DNA of 64,000 nucleotides from Roseomonas gilardii (GCF_001941945.1 NZ_CP015583.1:1105001-1169000), one strand, 5' to 3'; counted from the stretch's first letter, positions 25,317 through 34,569 are shown. Program-made: numbers and translations. Notes: generated by a model from the letters alone, not told the origin.

Positions 25317-27338
25317 ATGGCCAAGCCCCATCGCAAGCCGTTGCGCCAGCAGGTGATCGTGCTCACCGGCGCCACCTCCGGCATCGGCCTCGCCACCGCG
25401 CGGCTGGCGGCGGAGCGGGGTGCCTCGCTGGTCCTGGCCGCCCGCAACGAGGATGCCCTGCGTTCCCTGCGGGACGAGCTGCGCGCCCGGGGCGGGCGCA
25501 CGGAATACGTGGTGGCCGATGTCGCCGATGCGGAGGCGGTGGAGAAGGTCGCGCAGAAGGCCATCGACAGCTTCGGCGGCTTCGACAGCTGGGTGAACAA
25601 TGCCGGCGCGGCCATCTATGGCCGGATCGAGGACACGCCGCTGGAGGACCAGAGGCGCCTGTTCGACGTCAACTACTGGGGCGTCGTGAACGGCACCCAG
25701 GTGGCAGCGAAGCACCTGAAGCAGCGCGGCGGCACCATCGTCAATGTCGGCTCCGTCCTGTCCGACCGGGCGATGGAGCTGCAGGGCGTCTATTCCGCCT
25801 CCAAGCACGCGGTGAAGGGCATCACCGATGCCTTCCGCATGGAGTTCGAGGAGGCCGGCTACCCGATCTCCGTCACGCTGGTGAAGCCCAGCTCGGTGGA
25901 CACGCTGTTCCCGGAGCATGCGCGCAACGTGACGGACAGCGCCGGGCTGAAGCTGCCGGCGCCCGTCTATCATCCGCGTCTGGTGGCCAAGGCGATCCTG
26001 CATGCCTGCGAACACGCGCCCCGGACCCTGGTGGTGGGCATGGGCGGCTATGCCATCGCCCTGCTGGGCAACCACGCCCCGCGCCTGACCGACCGCTTCA
26101 TGGAAGCCTTTGGGCGCCGCAGCCAGACGCGCCAGAGCCCGGGCCGCAAGGACCGCCACGACAACCTCTACGAGCCGCGGGCCGACCTCGCCGAGACGGG
26201 TGCGATCAAGGACCAGCCGGCCCCGCGCCGGAGTTCGGTGCTGCTGGAGGCGCAGATGAACCCGCTCGGCACCACCGGGGTGCTGATCGGCCTGGGCGTG
26301 CTGGCGGCCGGCGTTGCGGTGGGCGTCCATTACAGCCGCAAGTCCCGCGACCGCGCCCTGCTGCGTGAGGCCGAGGAGGCGATGCGCCGGGGCCGCTGGA
26401 GCTTGTCCCGCCTGGGAAGCGGGAAGGGTGACGAATGGGCCGGCCTGTCCCGCAAGGCGCGCCGCCGGGCGGAGCAACTGGCACGCGAGGCGGAGAGCAG
26501 GGCCTCCCGCGGCGGCAGCCTGCTGGGCGGGCTGTTCGGGCGGGCACGGCACGATGCCCGCGATCTGGCGGAGGACACCTCCTCCCGTGCCCATTCCCTG
26601 TGGGGGCGCTGGCGCGGCCAGGCGGACGATTTCGCCGAGGAGTCGCAGGATCGGGTGCAGTCCTGGCGCGGCAGCGCGATGGGGCTGATCGGACAGGCGC
26701 GTGGCCGGGCCGGGGATCTGGCCGAGGACGCGCAGGATCGGGCCGACCGCTACCGCGATGAGGCACGGTCCTTCCTGGGGCGGGTCCGGGGCCGCGCGGA
26801 GGATGCGGCGGAGACGGCCTATGACACCGCCGGGGAGTATCGGGACAGCGCCCGTTCCTTCCTGGGCCGGGCGCGTGGCCGGGCGGAGGACGTGGCCGAT
26901 ACGGCGCAGGATCGCGCCAGCGCCCTGAGGGGTGGCGCCATGTCCCTGCTGGGCCGGGGACAGGACCGGGTGGAGGGCTTCGCCGGGGATGTCCGGGAGC
27001 GCGTGGAGCACATGCGTGACGAGGCCCAGGGGAAGGCCCAGGGCCTGTTGCGTGGTGGGCGCCGCAAGGCCCGGCGTCGGGCGCGGCGTGGCGAAAGCGT
27101 CCTGGTCTCCTTTCTCTGCTCGCTGCGACAGGGCCTGGACGGGGTGGTGGACCGGCTCTCGGGCCGTCCTTCGCGCCGTTCCGCGGGCTGGATGGATCGG
27201 GCCTCGGAGCTTGGGGAGACGCTGCGCGACACCGCCTCCCATGCCGGGCATGACGCGGCCGAGCTCGCGGGGCGTGCCCGCAAGCGCGGCGATGCCCTGG
27301 TGCGCGACCTGCGGCGCGAGATCCGGCGCTGGGCCTGA
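25317..27338 (+). CDS. Short-chain dehydrogenase fused to membrane segment and helical repeat tail
   Basis: 673 residues in three parts. Residues 10-260 are a classical SDR with cofactor motif TGATSGIG (17-24), NNAG (94-97), Ser147 and YSASK (159-163); it is probably a dehydrogenase of unknown substrate. Residues about 318-338 form one hydrophobic segment (TTGVLIGLGVLAAGVAVGVHY). Residues about 405-580 hold about six copies of a 25-31 residue repeat of the form G(R/Q)ARGRAEDxAEDAQDRxxxYRDxARSFLG, strongly charged, amphipathic and helical, like LEA, apolipoprotein or YtxH-type stress proteins. Further Arg-rich helices finish the protein. The frame is continuous with no stop between parts. Start ATG 25317 follows a GGGAG-type RBS. 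The tail is the unusual feature; the SDR call is firm. Confidence 0.85.
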   Translation: MAKPHRKPLRQQVIVLTGATSGIGLATARLAAERGASLVLAARNEDALRSLRDELRARGGRTEYVVADVADAEAVEKVAQKAIDSFGGFDSWVNNAGAAIYGRIEDTPLEDQRRLFDVNYWGVVNGTQVAAKHLKQRGGTIVNVGSVLSDRAMELQGVYSASKHAVKGITDAFRMEFEEAGYPISVTLVKPSSVDTLFPEHARNVTDSAGLKLPAPVYHPRLVAKAILHACEHAPRTLVVGMGGYAIALLGNHAPRLTDRFMEAFGRRSQTRQSPGRKDRHDNLYEPRADLAETGAIKDQPAPRRSSVLLEAQMNPLGTTGVLIGLGVLAAGVAVGVHYSRKSRDRALLREAEEAMRRGRWSLSRLGSGKGDEWAGLSRKARRRAEQLAREAESRASRGGSLLGGLFGRARHDARDLAEDTSSRAHSLWGRWRGQADDFAEESQDRVQSWRGSAMGLIGQARGRAGDLAEDAQDRADRYRDEARSFLGRVRGRAEDAAETAYDTAGEYRDSARSFLGRARGRAEDVADTAQDRASALRGGAMSLLGRGQDRVEGFAGDVRERVEHMRDEAQGKAQGLLRGGRRKARRRARRGESVLVSFLCSLRQGLDGVVDRLSGRPSRRSAGWMDRASELGETLRDTASHAGHDAAELAGRARKRGDALVRDLRREIRRWA

Positions 27339-27363
27339 GGCCCTGCCGCCTGGAAGCCAGCCT

Positions 27364-27434
27364 GCGGGGCCGGGGGACATCCTTCCGGCCCCGCCGCATG
27401 CACCGGAAACCGGCAGGGCTGGGGCGCCGGTTTT
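27364..27434 (+). terminator. Two hairpins after the SDR fusion, second with T-run
   Basis: Stem 1 pairs 27364-27373 with 27385-27394 (10 bp). Stem 2 pairs AAACCGGC (27407-27414) with GCCGGTTT (27426-27433) and runs into TTTT (27431-27434). The second resembles a Rho-independent terminator for the preceding gene. Confidence 0.6.
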
Positions 27435-27473
27435 CGCCTTGTACTCCCCGCATCGGATGGTCAGCTTGGCGGA

Positions 27474-27986
27474 ATGCTTCCTGACCTGCCTTTCTGGAAG
27501 GCGAAATCCCTCTCCGAGATGACGCGGAGCGAATGGGAGAGCCTTTGCGACGGCTGCGGCCGCTGCTGCCTGCACAAGCTGCGCGACGACGACACGGACG
27601 AGATCCATTGGACCGAGGTGGCCTGCCGGCTGCTCGACACCTCCACGGCCCTCTGCTCCGACTATGCCAATCGCCGGAGCAAGGTGCCCGACTGTGTGAA
27701 GCTCACCCCGGCGCGGCTGAAGCGCATCGACTGGCTGCCGCCGAGCTGCGGCTATCGCCTCGTCGCGGAGGGCCGGGACCTGCCCGAATGGCATCCGCTG
27801 GTGTCCGGCGACCGGGCCACTGTCCAGGGTGCCGGGGTTTCCGTGGCCGGGCGCGTGGTCAGCGAGCGCCGCGCCGGGGCGCTGGAGGACCATGTGGTGG
27901 ACTGGCCCGGACGCTGGCCCCGCGCTGCCTCGGCGGTGGGCGAGGCGGGCCGCGTCCGCTGGCGCCGCCGCCCCTTGCCAGCCTGA
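27474..27986 (+). CDS. YcgN/UPF0260 family cysteine-cluster protein
   Basis: Cytoplasmic protein of 170 residues of unknown biochemical role; the family has a conserved Cys cluster thought to bind metal or Fe-S. Cysteines seen are 25, 28, 31 and 32 (CDGCGRCC), 51, 61, 74 and 92. Family motifs are [27 protein letters not shown] and [10 protein letters not shown]. The length fits the family. Stand-alone gene after a likely terminator. Confidence 0.9.
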   Translation: MLPDLPFWKAKSLSEMTRSEWESLCDGCGRCCLHKLRDDDTDEIHWTEVACRLLDTSTALCSDYANRRSKVPDCVKLTPARLKRIDWLPPSCGYRLVAEGRDLPEWHPLVSGDRATVQGAGVSVAGRVVSERRAGALEDHVVDWPGRWPRAASAVGEAGRVRWRRRPLPA

Positions 27987-28085
27987 ACCCTCGGGGGGAG
28001 GCTGGGACAAGCGCTCTCGCGCCCTTCCCACCCTCGCCGCGTTGCCGTGGCCCGCGCCGCCGCACGCCAGCCCAGGAGTCCAGGC

Positions 28086-28412
28086 ATGAGCCAGTCCGCC
28101 CGCGAAGCCCTCCGCTGCCGCGTCCCCGCCGTTTCCACCCTTCAGTCGGACAATGAGCGCGTGCGCGTCACCCGCTGGGACTTCGCCCCCGGTGCCGAGA
28201 CGGGCGCCCACCGCCATGGCTGGGCCTATGTCGTCGTGCCGGTGACGGACGGGACCCTGCTGGTGGAGATGGCGGACGGCACCAGCGTCACGAGCCAGCT
28301 CCAGGCCGGGCTGGCCTATGACCGCCTGGCGGGGGCAGAGCACAACGTGATCAATGCCGGCGAGGCGCCGCTCTCCTTTGTCGAGATCGAGATGAAGGGC
28401 CTGCCCGGCTGA
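28086..28412 (+). CDS. Cupin-domain protein
   Basis: Single small cupin, 108 residues. Cupin motif 1 is GAETGAHRHGWAYVVVPVTDG (His-x-His) and motif 2 is GAEHNVINAGEAPLSFVEIEMKG. Such one-domain cupins may be metal-binding enzymes or binding proteins; function not assignable. ATG 28086 follows an AGGAG-type RBS; an upstream start at 28047 was rejected as it lies before it. Confidence 0.8.
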   Translation: MSQSAREALRCRVPAVSTLQSDNERVRVTRWDFAPGAETGAHRHGWAYVVVPVTDGTLLVEMADGTSVTSQLQAGLAYDRLAGAEHNVINAGEAPLSFVEIEMKGLPG

Positions 28413-28500
28413 GGCAGACCGTGCCGGGTATCCCATGTCCGGCGTCAGGACAGGATGCCGGGCGTTGTCCCCGGCCCCCCGTCCGGGCATTCTGCCCGGC

Positions 28501-29220
28501 ATGGAGCCGAGCACCACCGAGAGCGTCCCCCTGCGGACCGGGCCGCTCACCCGGCCGATCCCCTGTCCGGTGCGCTGGCAGCGTTCGAGCCGGGCCCGCC
28601 GTGTCTCGCTGCGCATCGACCCCTGTGCCGCCGAGGTGATCGTCACCCTGCCGCCGCGCGCCAGCCGGCAGCAGGGCATGGCGCTGCTCACCGCCCATGC
28701 GGCCTGGGTGATGGAGCGCCTTTCCGCCCTGGCGCCGCCGCAGCTCTTCCAGGACGGGGCGGAGATCCCCCTTGGCGGGGTGTCGCACCCGATCCGCCAC
28801 GAGCCGCAGGCACGGGGGGGCGCCTTTCTCCAGGACGGGTGCATCCTCGTTGCCGGCGCGCCGGAATTCCTCGCGCGCCGGGTCGGGGACTTCCTGCGGG
28901 CCGAGGCGCGGCGGCGGATCGCGCCGCTGGTGGCGGATCATGCCCAGGCGCTGGGGGTTCGCCCGCGCGCGATCCGGCTGAAGGACACCCGTTCGCGCTG
29001 GGGGTCCTGCGCGCCGGACGGCACGCTGGCCTTCTCCTGGCGCCTCGTCATGGCGCCGGGCTGGGTGCTGGACTACGTGGTGGCGCATGAGGTCGCGCAT
29101 CTGCGGGAACTCAACCATTCCAGCCGTTTCTGGGCGCTGGTGGAAACGCGCACCCCGCATCGCGAGGCGGCGCAGGACTGGCTGCGGCTCAACGGCTCGG
29201 CGCTGCTGCGGATCGGCTGA
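28501..29220 (+). CDS. YgjP-like metal-dependent hydrolase (DUF45)
   Basis: About 239 residues. The zincin motif HEVAH with third ligand in ELNHSSRFW sits near the C-terminus, and KDTRSRWGSCAPDGTLAFSWRLVMAP is the hallmark of the YgjP/UTP-pyrophosphatase-type M48-like family. N-terminal RARRVSLRIDP is the family beta-strand start. Two in-frame ATGs (28435 and 28501); the later one matches the usual length better. Cytoplasmic, substrate uncertain. Confidence 0.85.
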   Translation: MEPSTTESVPLRTGPLTRPIPCPVRWQRSSRARRVSLRIDPCAAEVIVTLPPRASRQQGMALLTAHAAWVMERLSALAPPQLFQDGAEIPLGGVSHPIRHEPQARGGAFLQDGCILVAGAPEFLARRVGDFLRAEARRRIAPLVADHAQALGVRPRAIRLKDTRSRWGSCAPDGTLAFSWRLVMAPGWVLDYVVAHEVAHLRELNHSSRFWALVETRTPHREAAQDWLRLNGSALLRIG

Positions 29221-29288
29221 AGGCGCGTCGCGGACCGGGCGTCCGGACGGGTGGGATGGGGCTGGCGGCACGGCCGGGAAAGCCCTTA

Positions 29289-29303
29289 TGCTGCATTGCA
29301 GCA
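29289..29303. promoter_or_regulatory. 15-bp palindrome upstream of the FUSC gene
   Basis: TGCTGCA-T-TGCAGCA, perfect 7-bp arms around one base. It is about 130 bp upstream of the FUSC gene start, in a 215-bp gap, so it could be an operator or a small hairpin. Confidence 0.35.
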
Positions 29304-29435
29304 ATCGTGGATCGCCCCTCATGAATCAACCTGTGGCGAAGGTGGTCCCGGGATGATGCCTCCCGCGATGCCGGGGGCCGCCCCGCCCGGTGCGGGAGGC
29401 CGGGAACCCGCGCCTCGCGCGGGGCGAGGGCCTTC

Positions 29436-31535
29436 GTGACCCCGGCCCGTCCCATGGTGCCCCGGGGCGGCACCGGCCCCGCCTGGCCGGAGCGCCTCGC
29501 GGCCCGGCTGGGGCGCTGGTCGATCTCACTCTCTCCCCGCGCCGTCAGCCTGGGCGAAGGGCTCCGTGCCGCCGCCGCCTGCGCCCTGGTGGTGCTGGCG
29601 ATGGAGCTTCTCCACTGGCCCGCCTTGTCCTGGGCGGCGATCGCGGCGCTCTGGACCTGCCTCGCCGATCCCGGCGGCCCCGGGCGGGAGCGGGCAAGGC
29701 TCCTGGTGGGCTATGCGGCCGTCTCCACTTTCTGTGCCCTGGCGGGGGCGATCAGTGGCGGGCTGGGCTGGCCGGTGGCGTCGGTGCTGCTGTTCCTCTG
29801 TTCCTTTCTCGGCGGGCTGGGCCGCCTCTATGGGGCCGCCATCACCCAGGCCGGCGCCCTGGCGGTGGTGGCCTTCGCGGTGGCGGCCGACCAGCCGGTC
29901 CATTCCGCCGGGGCGGCGCTGGAATTCGGGCTGATCTTCGCGGGAGGGTGCCTCTGGGCTCTGCTACTCAGCCTGACCCTCTGGCGCATCCATCCCTTCC
30001 GACCCTCGCGCCTCGCCCTGGCGGGGGCCTTCCGCGAGCTTTCGGCCCTGTGCGCCGACCTGGACCGGCTGCTCGCGGAGGGAGCACCGGAGAATGCCTG
30101 GGGCGAACATGTCGGGCGTCACCGCCGCGCCGTGCGCCTGTCGATCGAGAATGCCCGTGCCGCCCTGGAGCAGCTTCTGCGCGCCCGCGGGTTGCGCGAC
30201 GCGGTGGGGCGGCTGCTGATCGGGCTGGAAACGGCGGAACGGCTCTTCGCCTTGCTGATCGTGCTGGAGGACCGGCTGGAGGAACAGGGCCAGCGGTTCC
30301 GGGCGCCGGACCGGGCGGCCGCCCGGCGGCGCCTCCGGCAACTGGCGGTCGTGCTGCTGCGTCAGTCCCGCCTGCTGGAAGCGGGGCGTCCGCCCGATGC
30401 CCGGTTGCGCGCCGCCCTGGCCCGGCTGGAGGCCATGCCTGCCCCGGCGGATGGGGGGGACAGCGAGAGCCTGCGCGCCATGATGGCCGCCCTGCGCGGG
30501 CTGATCGACAATGCGCCGGCCGGCCCGCCCGTGCCGCAGCCGCGCCAGGCCCACAGGGGCTGGGTGCTGCTGCTGGCCAACCTGCGCTGGGAATCGCTGG
30601 TCTTCCGCCATGCCCTGCGTTCCGCCGTGCTGGTGACGGGGGTGATGGTGCTGGCCCATCTCCTGCGGCTGCCGCAGGCCTATTGGGCGACCATGGCGGT
30701 GATCCTGGTACAGCAGCCGGAGATCGCCACGACCTGGCCCCGGGCGCTGGAGCGCGCGGTCGGCAGCGTGCTGGGCGGGCTGCTGGCCGCCCTGCTCGGC
30801 TGGGTGCTGGACGGCCCCGTGGCGCTGACCCTGGCGATCTTCCCGCTGGCCATGGCGACCATGGCGGTGCGGGGGGTGAGCTATGCGCTCTTCGTCCTCT
30901 TCCTCACGCCGCTCTTCGTGCTGCTGGTGGACCTGACCGCGCCCGGGGCGAGCCATGCGGGGCTGGCCGGGTTGCGCGCCTTCAACAACGTGCTGGGCAG
31001 TGTCGTCGCGCTGGCCGGGGCCATGCTGCTCTGGCCGGAGCGGGCGCCGCAGCGGCTGCGGCTGGCCCTGGCCGGGGCCGTTTCGGCGCATGCGCGCTAT
31101 GCCGCCCTGGCCTTCGGGCCCAGCCCCGATCAGGCCGCGACCGAGGCGGCGCGCCGCGCGGCCGGTCTGGCCAGCGTCAATGCGGAGGCCCTTCGCGAGC
31201 GTGCCGCGCATGAGCCCTGGGGGCGGCTGGGCGCGCGGGAGGGGGAGGCGCGGCAGGAGGCGGCCGGGGCCGCCCTGCTGCTGTTGCGCCGGCTGGCCGG
31301 TGCCAGCACCGCCGCCTGGCTGCGGCCTGCTCCCCGGAACGGGGCGGCGGATTTCGGCGCGGATCTGGCCGCAGGGCTGGAGAGCGTGGCGGAGGCCCTG
31401 CGCGCGGGGCGGGCTCCGCCGGAGTCCGCATGGCCGCCGGAGGATGCTTCGGAGGAAGGGCTGGCGCCGGAACAGCGCCGCGCCCTGCGCCAGGCCCGGC
31501 TGCTGCGGCAGGCCGGGGCGCGCTACCTGGGCTGA
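29436..31535 (+). CDS. FUSC family inner-membrane protein (YccS/AaeB-like)
   Basis: Putative efflux-related membrane protein of 699 residues. Layout: an N-terminal bundle of about six membrane segments (about 40-180), a roughly 200-residue soluble helical region, a second bundle of about six segments (about 390-535, HALRSAVLVTGVMVLAHLLRLP to NVLGSVVALAGAMLLWP), and a soluble C-terminal region. This duplicated topology is that of the FUSC/YccS family. The start is GTG at 29436 or ATG at 29454. Unlike the other FUSC gene in this window (41910), it has no HlyD or DUF1656 partner, so its function is open. Confidence 0.85.
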   Translation: MTPARPMVPRGGTGPAWPERLAARLGRWSISLSPRAVSLGEGLRAAAACALVVLAMELLHWPALSWAAIAALWTCLADPGGPGRERARLLVGYAAVSTFCALAGAISGGLGWPVASVLLFLCSFLGGLGRLYGAAITQAGALAVVAFAVAADQPVHSAGAALEFGLIFAGGCLWALLLSLTLWRIHPFRPSRLALAGAFRELSALCADLDRLLAEGAPENAWGEHVGRHRRAVRLSIENARAALEQLLRARGLRDAVGRLLIGLETAERLFALLIVLEDRLEEQGQRFRAPDRAAARRRLRQLAVVLLRQSRLLEAGRPPDARLRAALARLEAMPAPADGGDSESLRAMMAALRGLIDNAPAGPPVPQPRQAHRGWVLLLANLRWESLVFRHALRSAVLVTGVMVLAHLLRLPQAYWATMAVILVQQPEIATTWPRALERAVGSVLGGLLAALLGWVLDGPVALTLAIFPLAMATMAVRGVSYALFVLFLTPLFVLLVDLTAPGASHAGLAGLRAFNNVLGSVVALAGAMLLWPERAPQRLRLALAGAVSAHARYAALAFGPSPDQAATEAARRAAGLASVNAEALRERAAHEPWGRLGAREGEARQEAAGAALLLLRRLAGASTAAWLRPAPRNGAADFGADLAAGLESVAEALRAGRAPPESAWPPEDASEEGLAPEQRRALRQARLLRQAGARYLG

Positions 31536-31575
31536 AGAGGCTGCGCGGGCGGTCGCCCCGGGATCGTCCCCTCGA

Positions 31576-32421
31576 TCAGGGGCGGAAGGCGCGCAGTGCC
31601 GCGAGGGGCGAGACCTTCTCCGCGGCGGCGATGGTGTCGAGCTGGTCCGGCGCCAGCGCGGCGGAAAGGCCGTTCAGCACCCAGACGCAATCCAGCCCGG
31701 CGGCCTTGGCCCCGGCGAGGTCGGTGCGCGGCCCGTCGCCCACGGCCAGGACCTTCTCCTTCGGCACGGCCAGCCGCCGCAGCACCGGGCCATAGACGGT
31801 CGGGTCCGGCTTGCCGACCTCGAAGATGTCGGTGACGCCCAGCAGGCGGTAACGGTCGGCGAAGGCGCCGGCGCAGAGCAGGGTGCGGCCGCCCACCACC
31901 ACCTCGCGGTCCGGGTTCACGCAGACCATCGGCAGGCGCTTCCCGGCGCAGGCCTGGAGCACCGCGTCATAGGGCTCCAGCGCATGCGGGCCGAGCTGCG
32001 GGTCGGGGCCGGTGTTGAGCAGGAAATCCGCGCCCTCCGGCCGGTCCGCGAGGGTCAGGTCCAGCGTCTCGATCACGCTGAGATCGGTGGCCGGGCCGAG
32101 GTGGTAGGCGCGGCGGCCGAGCCGCGCGAACCAGGGATCGGTGCGGTCGCGCAGCATCTCCCAGGCGACCTCGCCCGAGGTCACGGCGTCCACGTAGAGC
32201 GAGCGCGGCACGCCGAGCCGGGCCAGCAGATCCTCCACCACCCAGGAACGGCGGGGGGCGTTGCTCAGGAAGACCACGCGCTTGCCCGCGGCCTGGAGCT
32301 GCGCCAGCGCGTCGGTGACGCCGGGATAGGCCTGCACCCCGTCATGCACCACGCCCCAGAGATCCACCACGAAGCCGTCATAGCGCTCCGCCAGCGGGGT
32401 GATGCCCTCGAAGACCTTCAT
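31576..32421 (-). CDS. HAD-superfamily hydrolase, subfamily IIA (TIGR01459-like)
   Basis: Cytoplasmic phosphatase-like protein of 281 residues. Seen are the variant HAD motif I DLWGVVHDG (DxWGxxxDG), motif II LSNAPR, and the late KPDPTVYG and VGDGPRTDLAGAKAAGL. Subfamily IIA members include NagD and 4-nitrophenylphosphatase-like enzymes; the substrate is unknown. Its ATG overlaps the TGA of pyrD by 4 bases, so it is translated after pyrD from one mRNA. Confidence 0.88.
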   Translation of the reverse strand: MKVFEGITPLAERYDGFVVDLWGVVHDGVQAYPGVTDALAQLQAAGKRVVFLSNAPRRSWVVEDLLARLGVPRSLYVDAVTSGEVAWEMLRDRTDPWFARLGRRAYHLGPATDLSVIETLDLTLADRPEGADFLLNTGPDPQLGPHALEPYDAVLQACAGKRLPMVCVNPDREVVVGGRTLLCAGAFADRYRLLGVTDIFEVGKPDPTVYGPVLRRLAVPKEKVLAVGDGPRTDLAGAKAAGLDCVWVLNGLSAALAPDQLDTIAAAEKVSPLAALRAFRP

Positions 32422-33479
32422 GCCGCGTCCACTCCCACCGCGTCCGAGATATGCGCGAAGCCGTCGCGCCGCAGCAGCGCGGCGAGGCCGCGCCTGATGT
32501 CCGGGATCAGCGCCGGCCCCTCATAGGCCAGCGCCGCGTAGATCTGCACCAGCGAGGCCCCGGCCCGGATCTTGGCATAGGCCTGTTCCGCGCTGCCGAC
32601 GCCGCCCGCGCCCACCAGCACCAGCCGCCCGCGCGCCAGCCGGTGCACCGCGGCCAGCATGGCAGTGGAGGGGGCGAAGAGCGGCGGGCCGGACAGCCCG
32701 CCCGCCTCGCTCCGGCGCGGCGAGCGCAGCGTCGCGGGGCGGGCGATGGTGGTGTTGGAGACGATGATCCCGGCCACGCCCTGGGCGATGCAGGCCTCCA
32801 CGATGGCGGGCAGGGCATCCCCGGCGAGGTCGGGGGCGATCTTCACCAGCAGCGGCGGCTGCTCCGCCAGCCCGGCGCGGCGCGCCGCCACCGCGGACAG
32901 GATGGCGGCCAGCCGCTCCTCTCCCTGAAGGTCCCGCAGCCCTGGCGTGTTGGGGGAGGAGACGTTCAGCGTCACGTAGTCCGCGTGCGGCGCCACGGCG
33001 GCATAGAGCGCCGGGTAGTCGCGCTCCGGATCGGCGCCTTCCTTGTTGATGCCGATATTGGCGCCCAGCACGGCGGGCAGGGGGCGGGGCAGGGCGGCCA
33101 GCCGCGCCACATAGGCGGCGAGGCCACCATTGTTGAACCCCATGCGGTTGATCACCGCCCGGTCCTCCTCCAGCCGGAAGAGGCGCGGCTTGGGGTTGCC
33201 CGCCTGGGGGCGCGGCGTGATGGTCCCGGCCTCGACGAGTCCGAAGCCCAGCCGCATCAGCGGCAGCACCGCCACCGCGTCCTTGTCGAATCCGGCGGCG
33301 AGGCCGACCGGGTTGCGGAAGCGCAGCCCCAGCGCCCCGGTGGCCAGGATGGGATCGTCCGGCGTGCGGTCCTGGCCGGCGAGGCCGAGGCGCAGGGCCC
33401 GGAGCGCGGCGCCATGCGCACGCTCGGGGTCCATGCCGCGCATCAGCGGCATGAGGGCGGAGGCGAGGGCAGGGGTCAT
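32418..33479 (-). CDS. pyrD: Dihydroorotate dehydrogenase (quinone), class 2
   Basis: Oxidises dihydroorotate to orotate in pyrimidine synthesis, passing electrons to quinone at the inner membrane. It has 353 residues and the extended N-terminal helix region of class 2 enzymes. FMN/substrate motifs are NPVGLAAGFDKDA, GFGLVEAGTITPRPQ, RMGFNNGG, NVSSPNTPGLRDLQ, LLVKIAPDL, SNTT and GAGGVGS; the NxSSPNT Ser is the catalytic base. The ATG at 33479 gives the normal length; longer frames upstream are shadow. Followed by the HAD gene in an overlap. Confidence 0.95.
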   Translation of the reverse strand: MTPALASALMPLMRGMDPERAHGAALRALRLGLAGQDRTPDDPILATGALGLRFRNPVGLAAGFDKDAVAVLPLMRLGFGLVEAGTITPRPQAGNPKPRLFRLEEDRAVINRMGFNNGGLAAYVARLAALPRPLPAVLGANIGINKEGADPERDYPALYAAVAPHADYVTLNVSSPNTPGLRDLQGEERLAAILSAVAARRAGLAEQPPLLVKIAPDLAGDALPAIVEACIAQGVAGIIVSNTTIARPATLRSPRRSEAGGLSGPPLFAPSTAMLAAVHRLARGRLVLVGAGGVGSAEQAYAKIRAGASLVQIYAALAYEGPALIPDIRRGLAALLRRDGFAHISDAVGVDAA

Positions 33480-33632
33480 GTCGGCGCCCCCTATGGACCG
33501 AAGCCGGGCATGGGGGAAGCGCATGTTGCGCGGGTTGACCGCGCGTCCGGCGGCGGGGAGAAGCCGCGGCAAGGACATGCGGCCGGCGCGCGACGCGCCC
33601 GGCATGCGCGGGGGACGGGGAGGCGGAACGGG

Positions 33633-34481
33633 GTGCGCGGACCTCTGCTGCTGCTGGCGGCGCTGGGCCTCTTCGCCCTGCTGGACACGAATTCCAAGCT
33701 GCTGTCGGGGCACTATCCGCCGCAGCAGGTGGTGGGGATCCGCTATGCCACCATGCTGGCCCTGCTGCTGCTGGCGCGTTTGCTGCGGCCCGGCCTGGGC
33801 GGGGGGCTGGGGACGCGGCACCCCTGGCTGCACCTGCTGCGCGCCGCCGGGATGCTGGGCTCGGCCTTCGGCTTCTTCCTGGCGCTGCGCGGCCTCGCGC
33901 TGGCCGAAGGGTATCTGGTGTATTTCACCGCGCCCTTCTTCACCCTGGCCCTGGCCGCGCTTTTCCTGCGGGAGCCGGTGCCCGCCTCGGCCTGGGGCTG
34001 GTGCGCGCTGGGCTTCGGCGGGGTGCTGATGTCGCTGCTGCCCGGGCTGACCGGCGGCGCGCCGGTGGCCTCCTATCTCTGGGCCCTGATGGGCACCGTC
34101 TGCTACTCCATCGTCATGACGATCAACCGCTGGCTGCGGCACGAGGCCGGGATGGCGCGGCTGATCCTCTGGACCTCGGCACCGGGCCTGCTGGTGCTCC
34201 TGCCCTTCCTGCTGGAAAGCTGGGTGCCGCCCGGGGCGCGGGATTCCGCGGCGCTGATGGCCAATGGCGTCTTCTCCGGCGTGGCGTCGCTCTGCCTGGC
34301 CGGTGCCTTCCGCCATGCCTCGGCCTCCCGCCTCGCGCCGCTGGAATTCAGCGCGCTCGCCTATGCGGTGGTGTTCGACCTCGCGATCTGGGGCGTGGTG
34401 CCGGGGCCCTGGGCCATGGCGGGGGCGGCGGTGGTGATGCTGGCGGGGGTGATGAGCCAGCGCTCGGCGCGCGCGGCCTGA
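33633..34481 (+). CDS. DMT superfamily (EamA-type) transporter
   Basis: Inner-membrane metabolite exporter or importer of 282 residues with about ten hydrophobic segments in two EamA repeats. Start GTG at 33633 follows GGGAGG; it begins VRGPLLLLAALGLFALLDTNSKLL. Motifs ALAEGYLVYFTAPFFTLALAALFLREPV and APLEFSALAYAVVFDLAIWG are typical. Substrate not predictable. Divergent from pyrD with a 153-bp gap. Confidence 0.85.
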   Translation: MRGPLLLLAALGLFALLDTNSKLLSGHYPPQQVVGIRYATMLALLLLARLLRPGLGGGLGTRHPWLHLLRAAGMLGSAFGFFLALRGLALAEGYLVYFTAPFFTLALAALFLREPVPASAWGWCALGFGGVLMSLLPGLTGGAPVASYLWALMGTVCYSIVMTINRWLRHEAGMARLILWTSAPGLLVLLPFLLESWVPPGARDSAALMANGVFSGVASLCLAGAFRHASASRLAPLEFSALAYAVVFDLAIWGVVPGPWAMAGAAVVMLAGVMSQRSARAA

Positions 34482-34569
34482 ACCGCCGCCGGCTCGTGCC
34501 GCCACGGCACGGGAGGGGCGCCGTCAAAGGGGGCTCACACCGGCACGCGCCTCGGCCATAAGCAGGGCC

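Noticed and set aside
24999-28844. Minus-strand open frame of about 1280 codons over the SDR, YcgN and cupin genes
   Set aside because: Opposite-strand artefact of GC-rich codon use; several clear plus-strand genes occupy it.
29321-29356. Eleven-codon mini-frame (MNQPVAKVVPG) before the FUSC gene
   Set aside because: Could be a leader peptide, but it lacks a clear RBS and no attenuator-like alternative stems were seen; too short to support.
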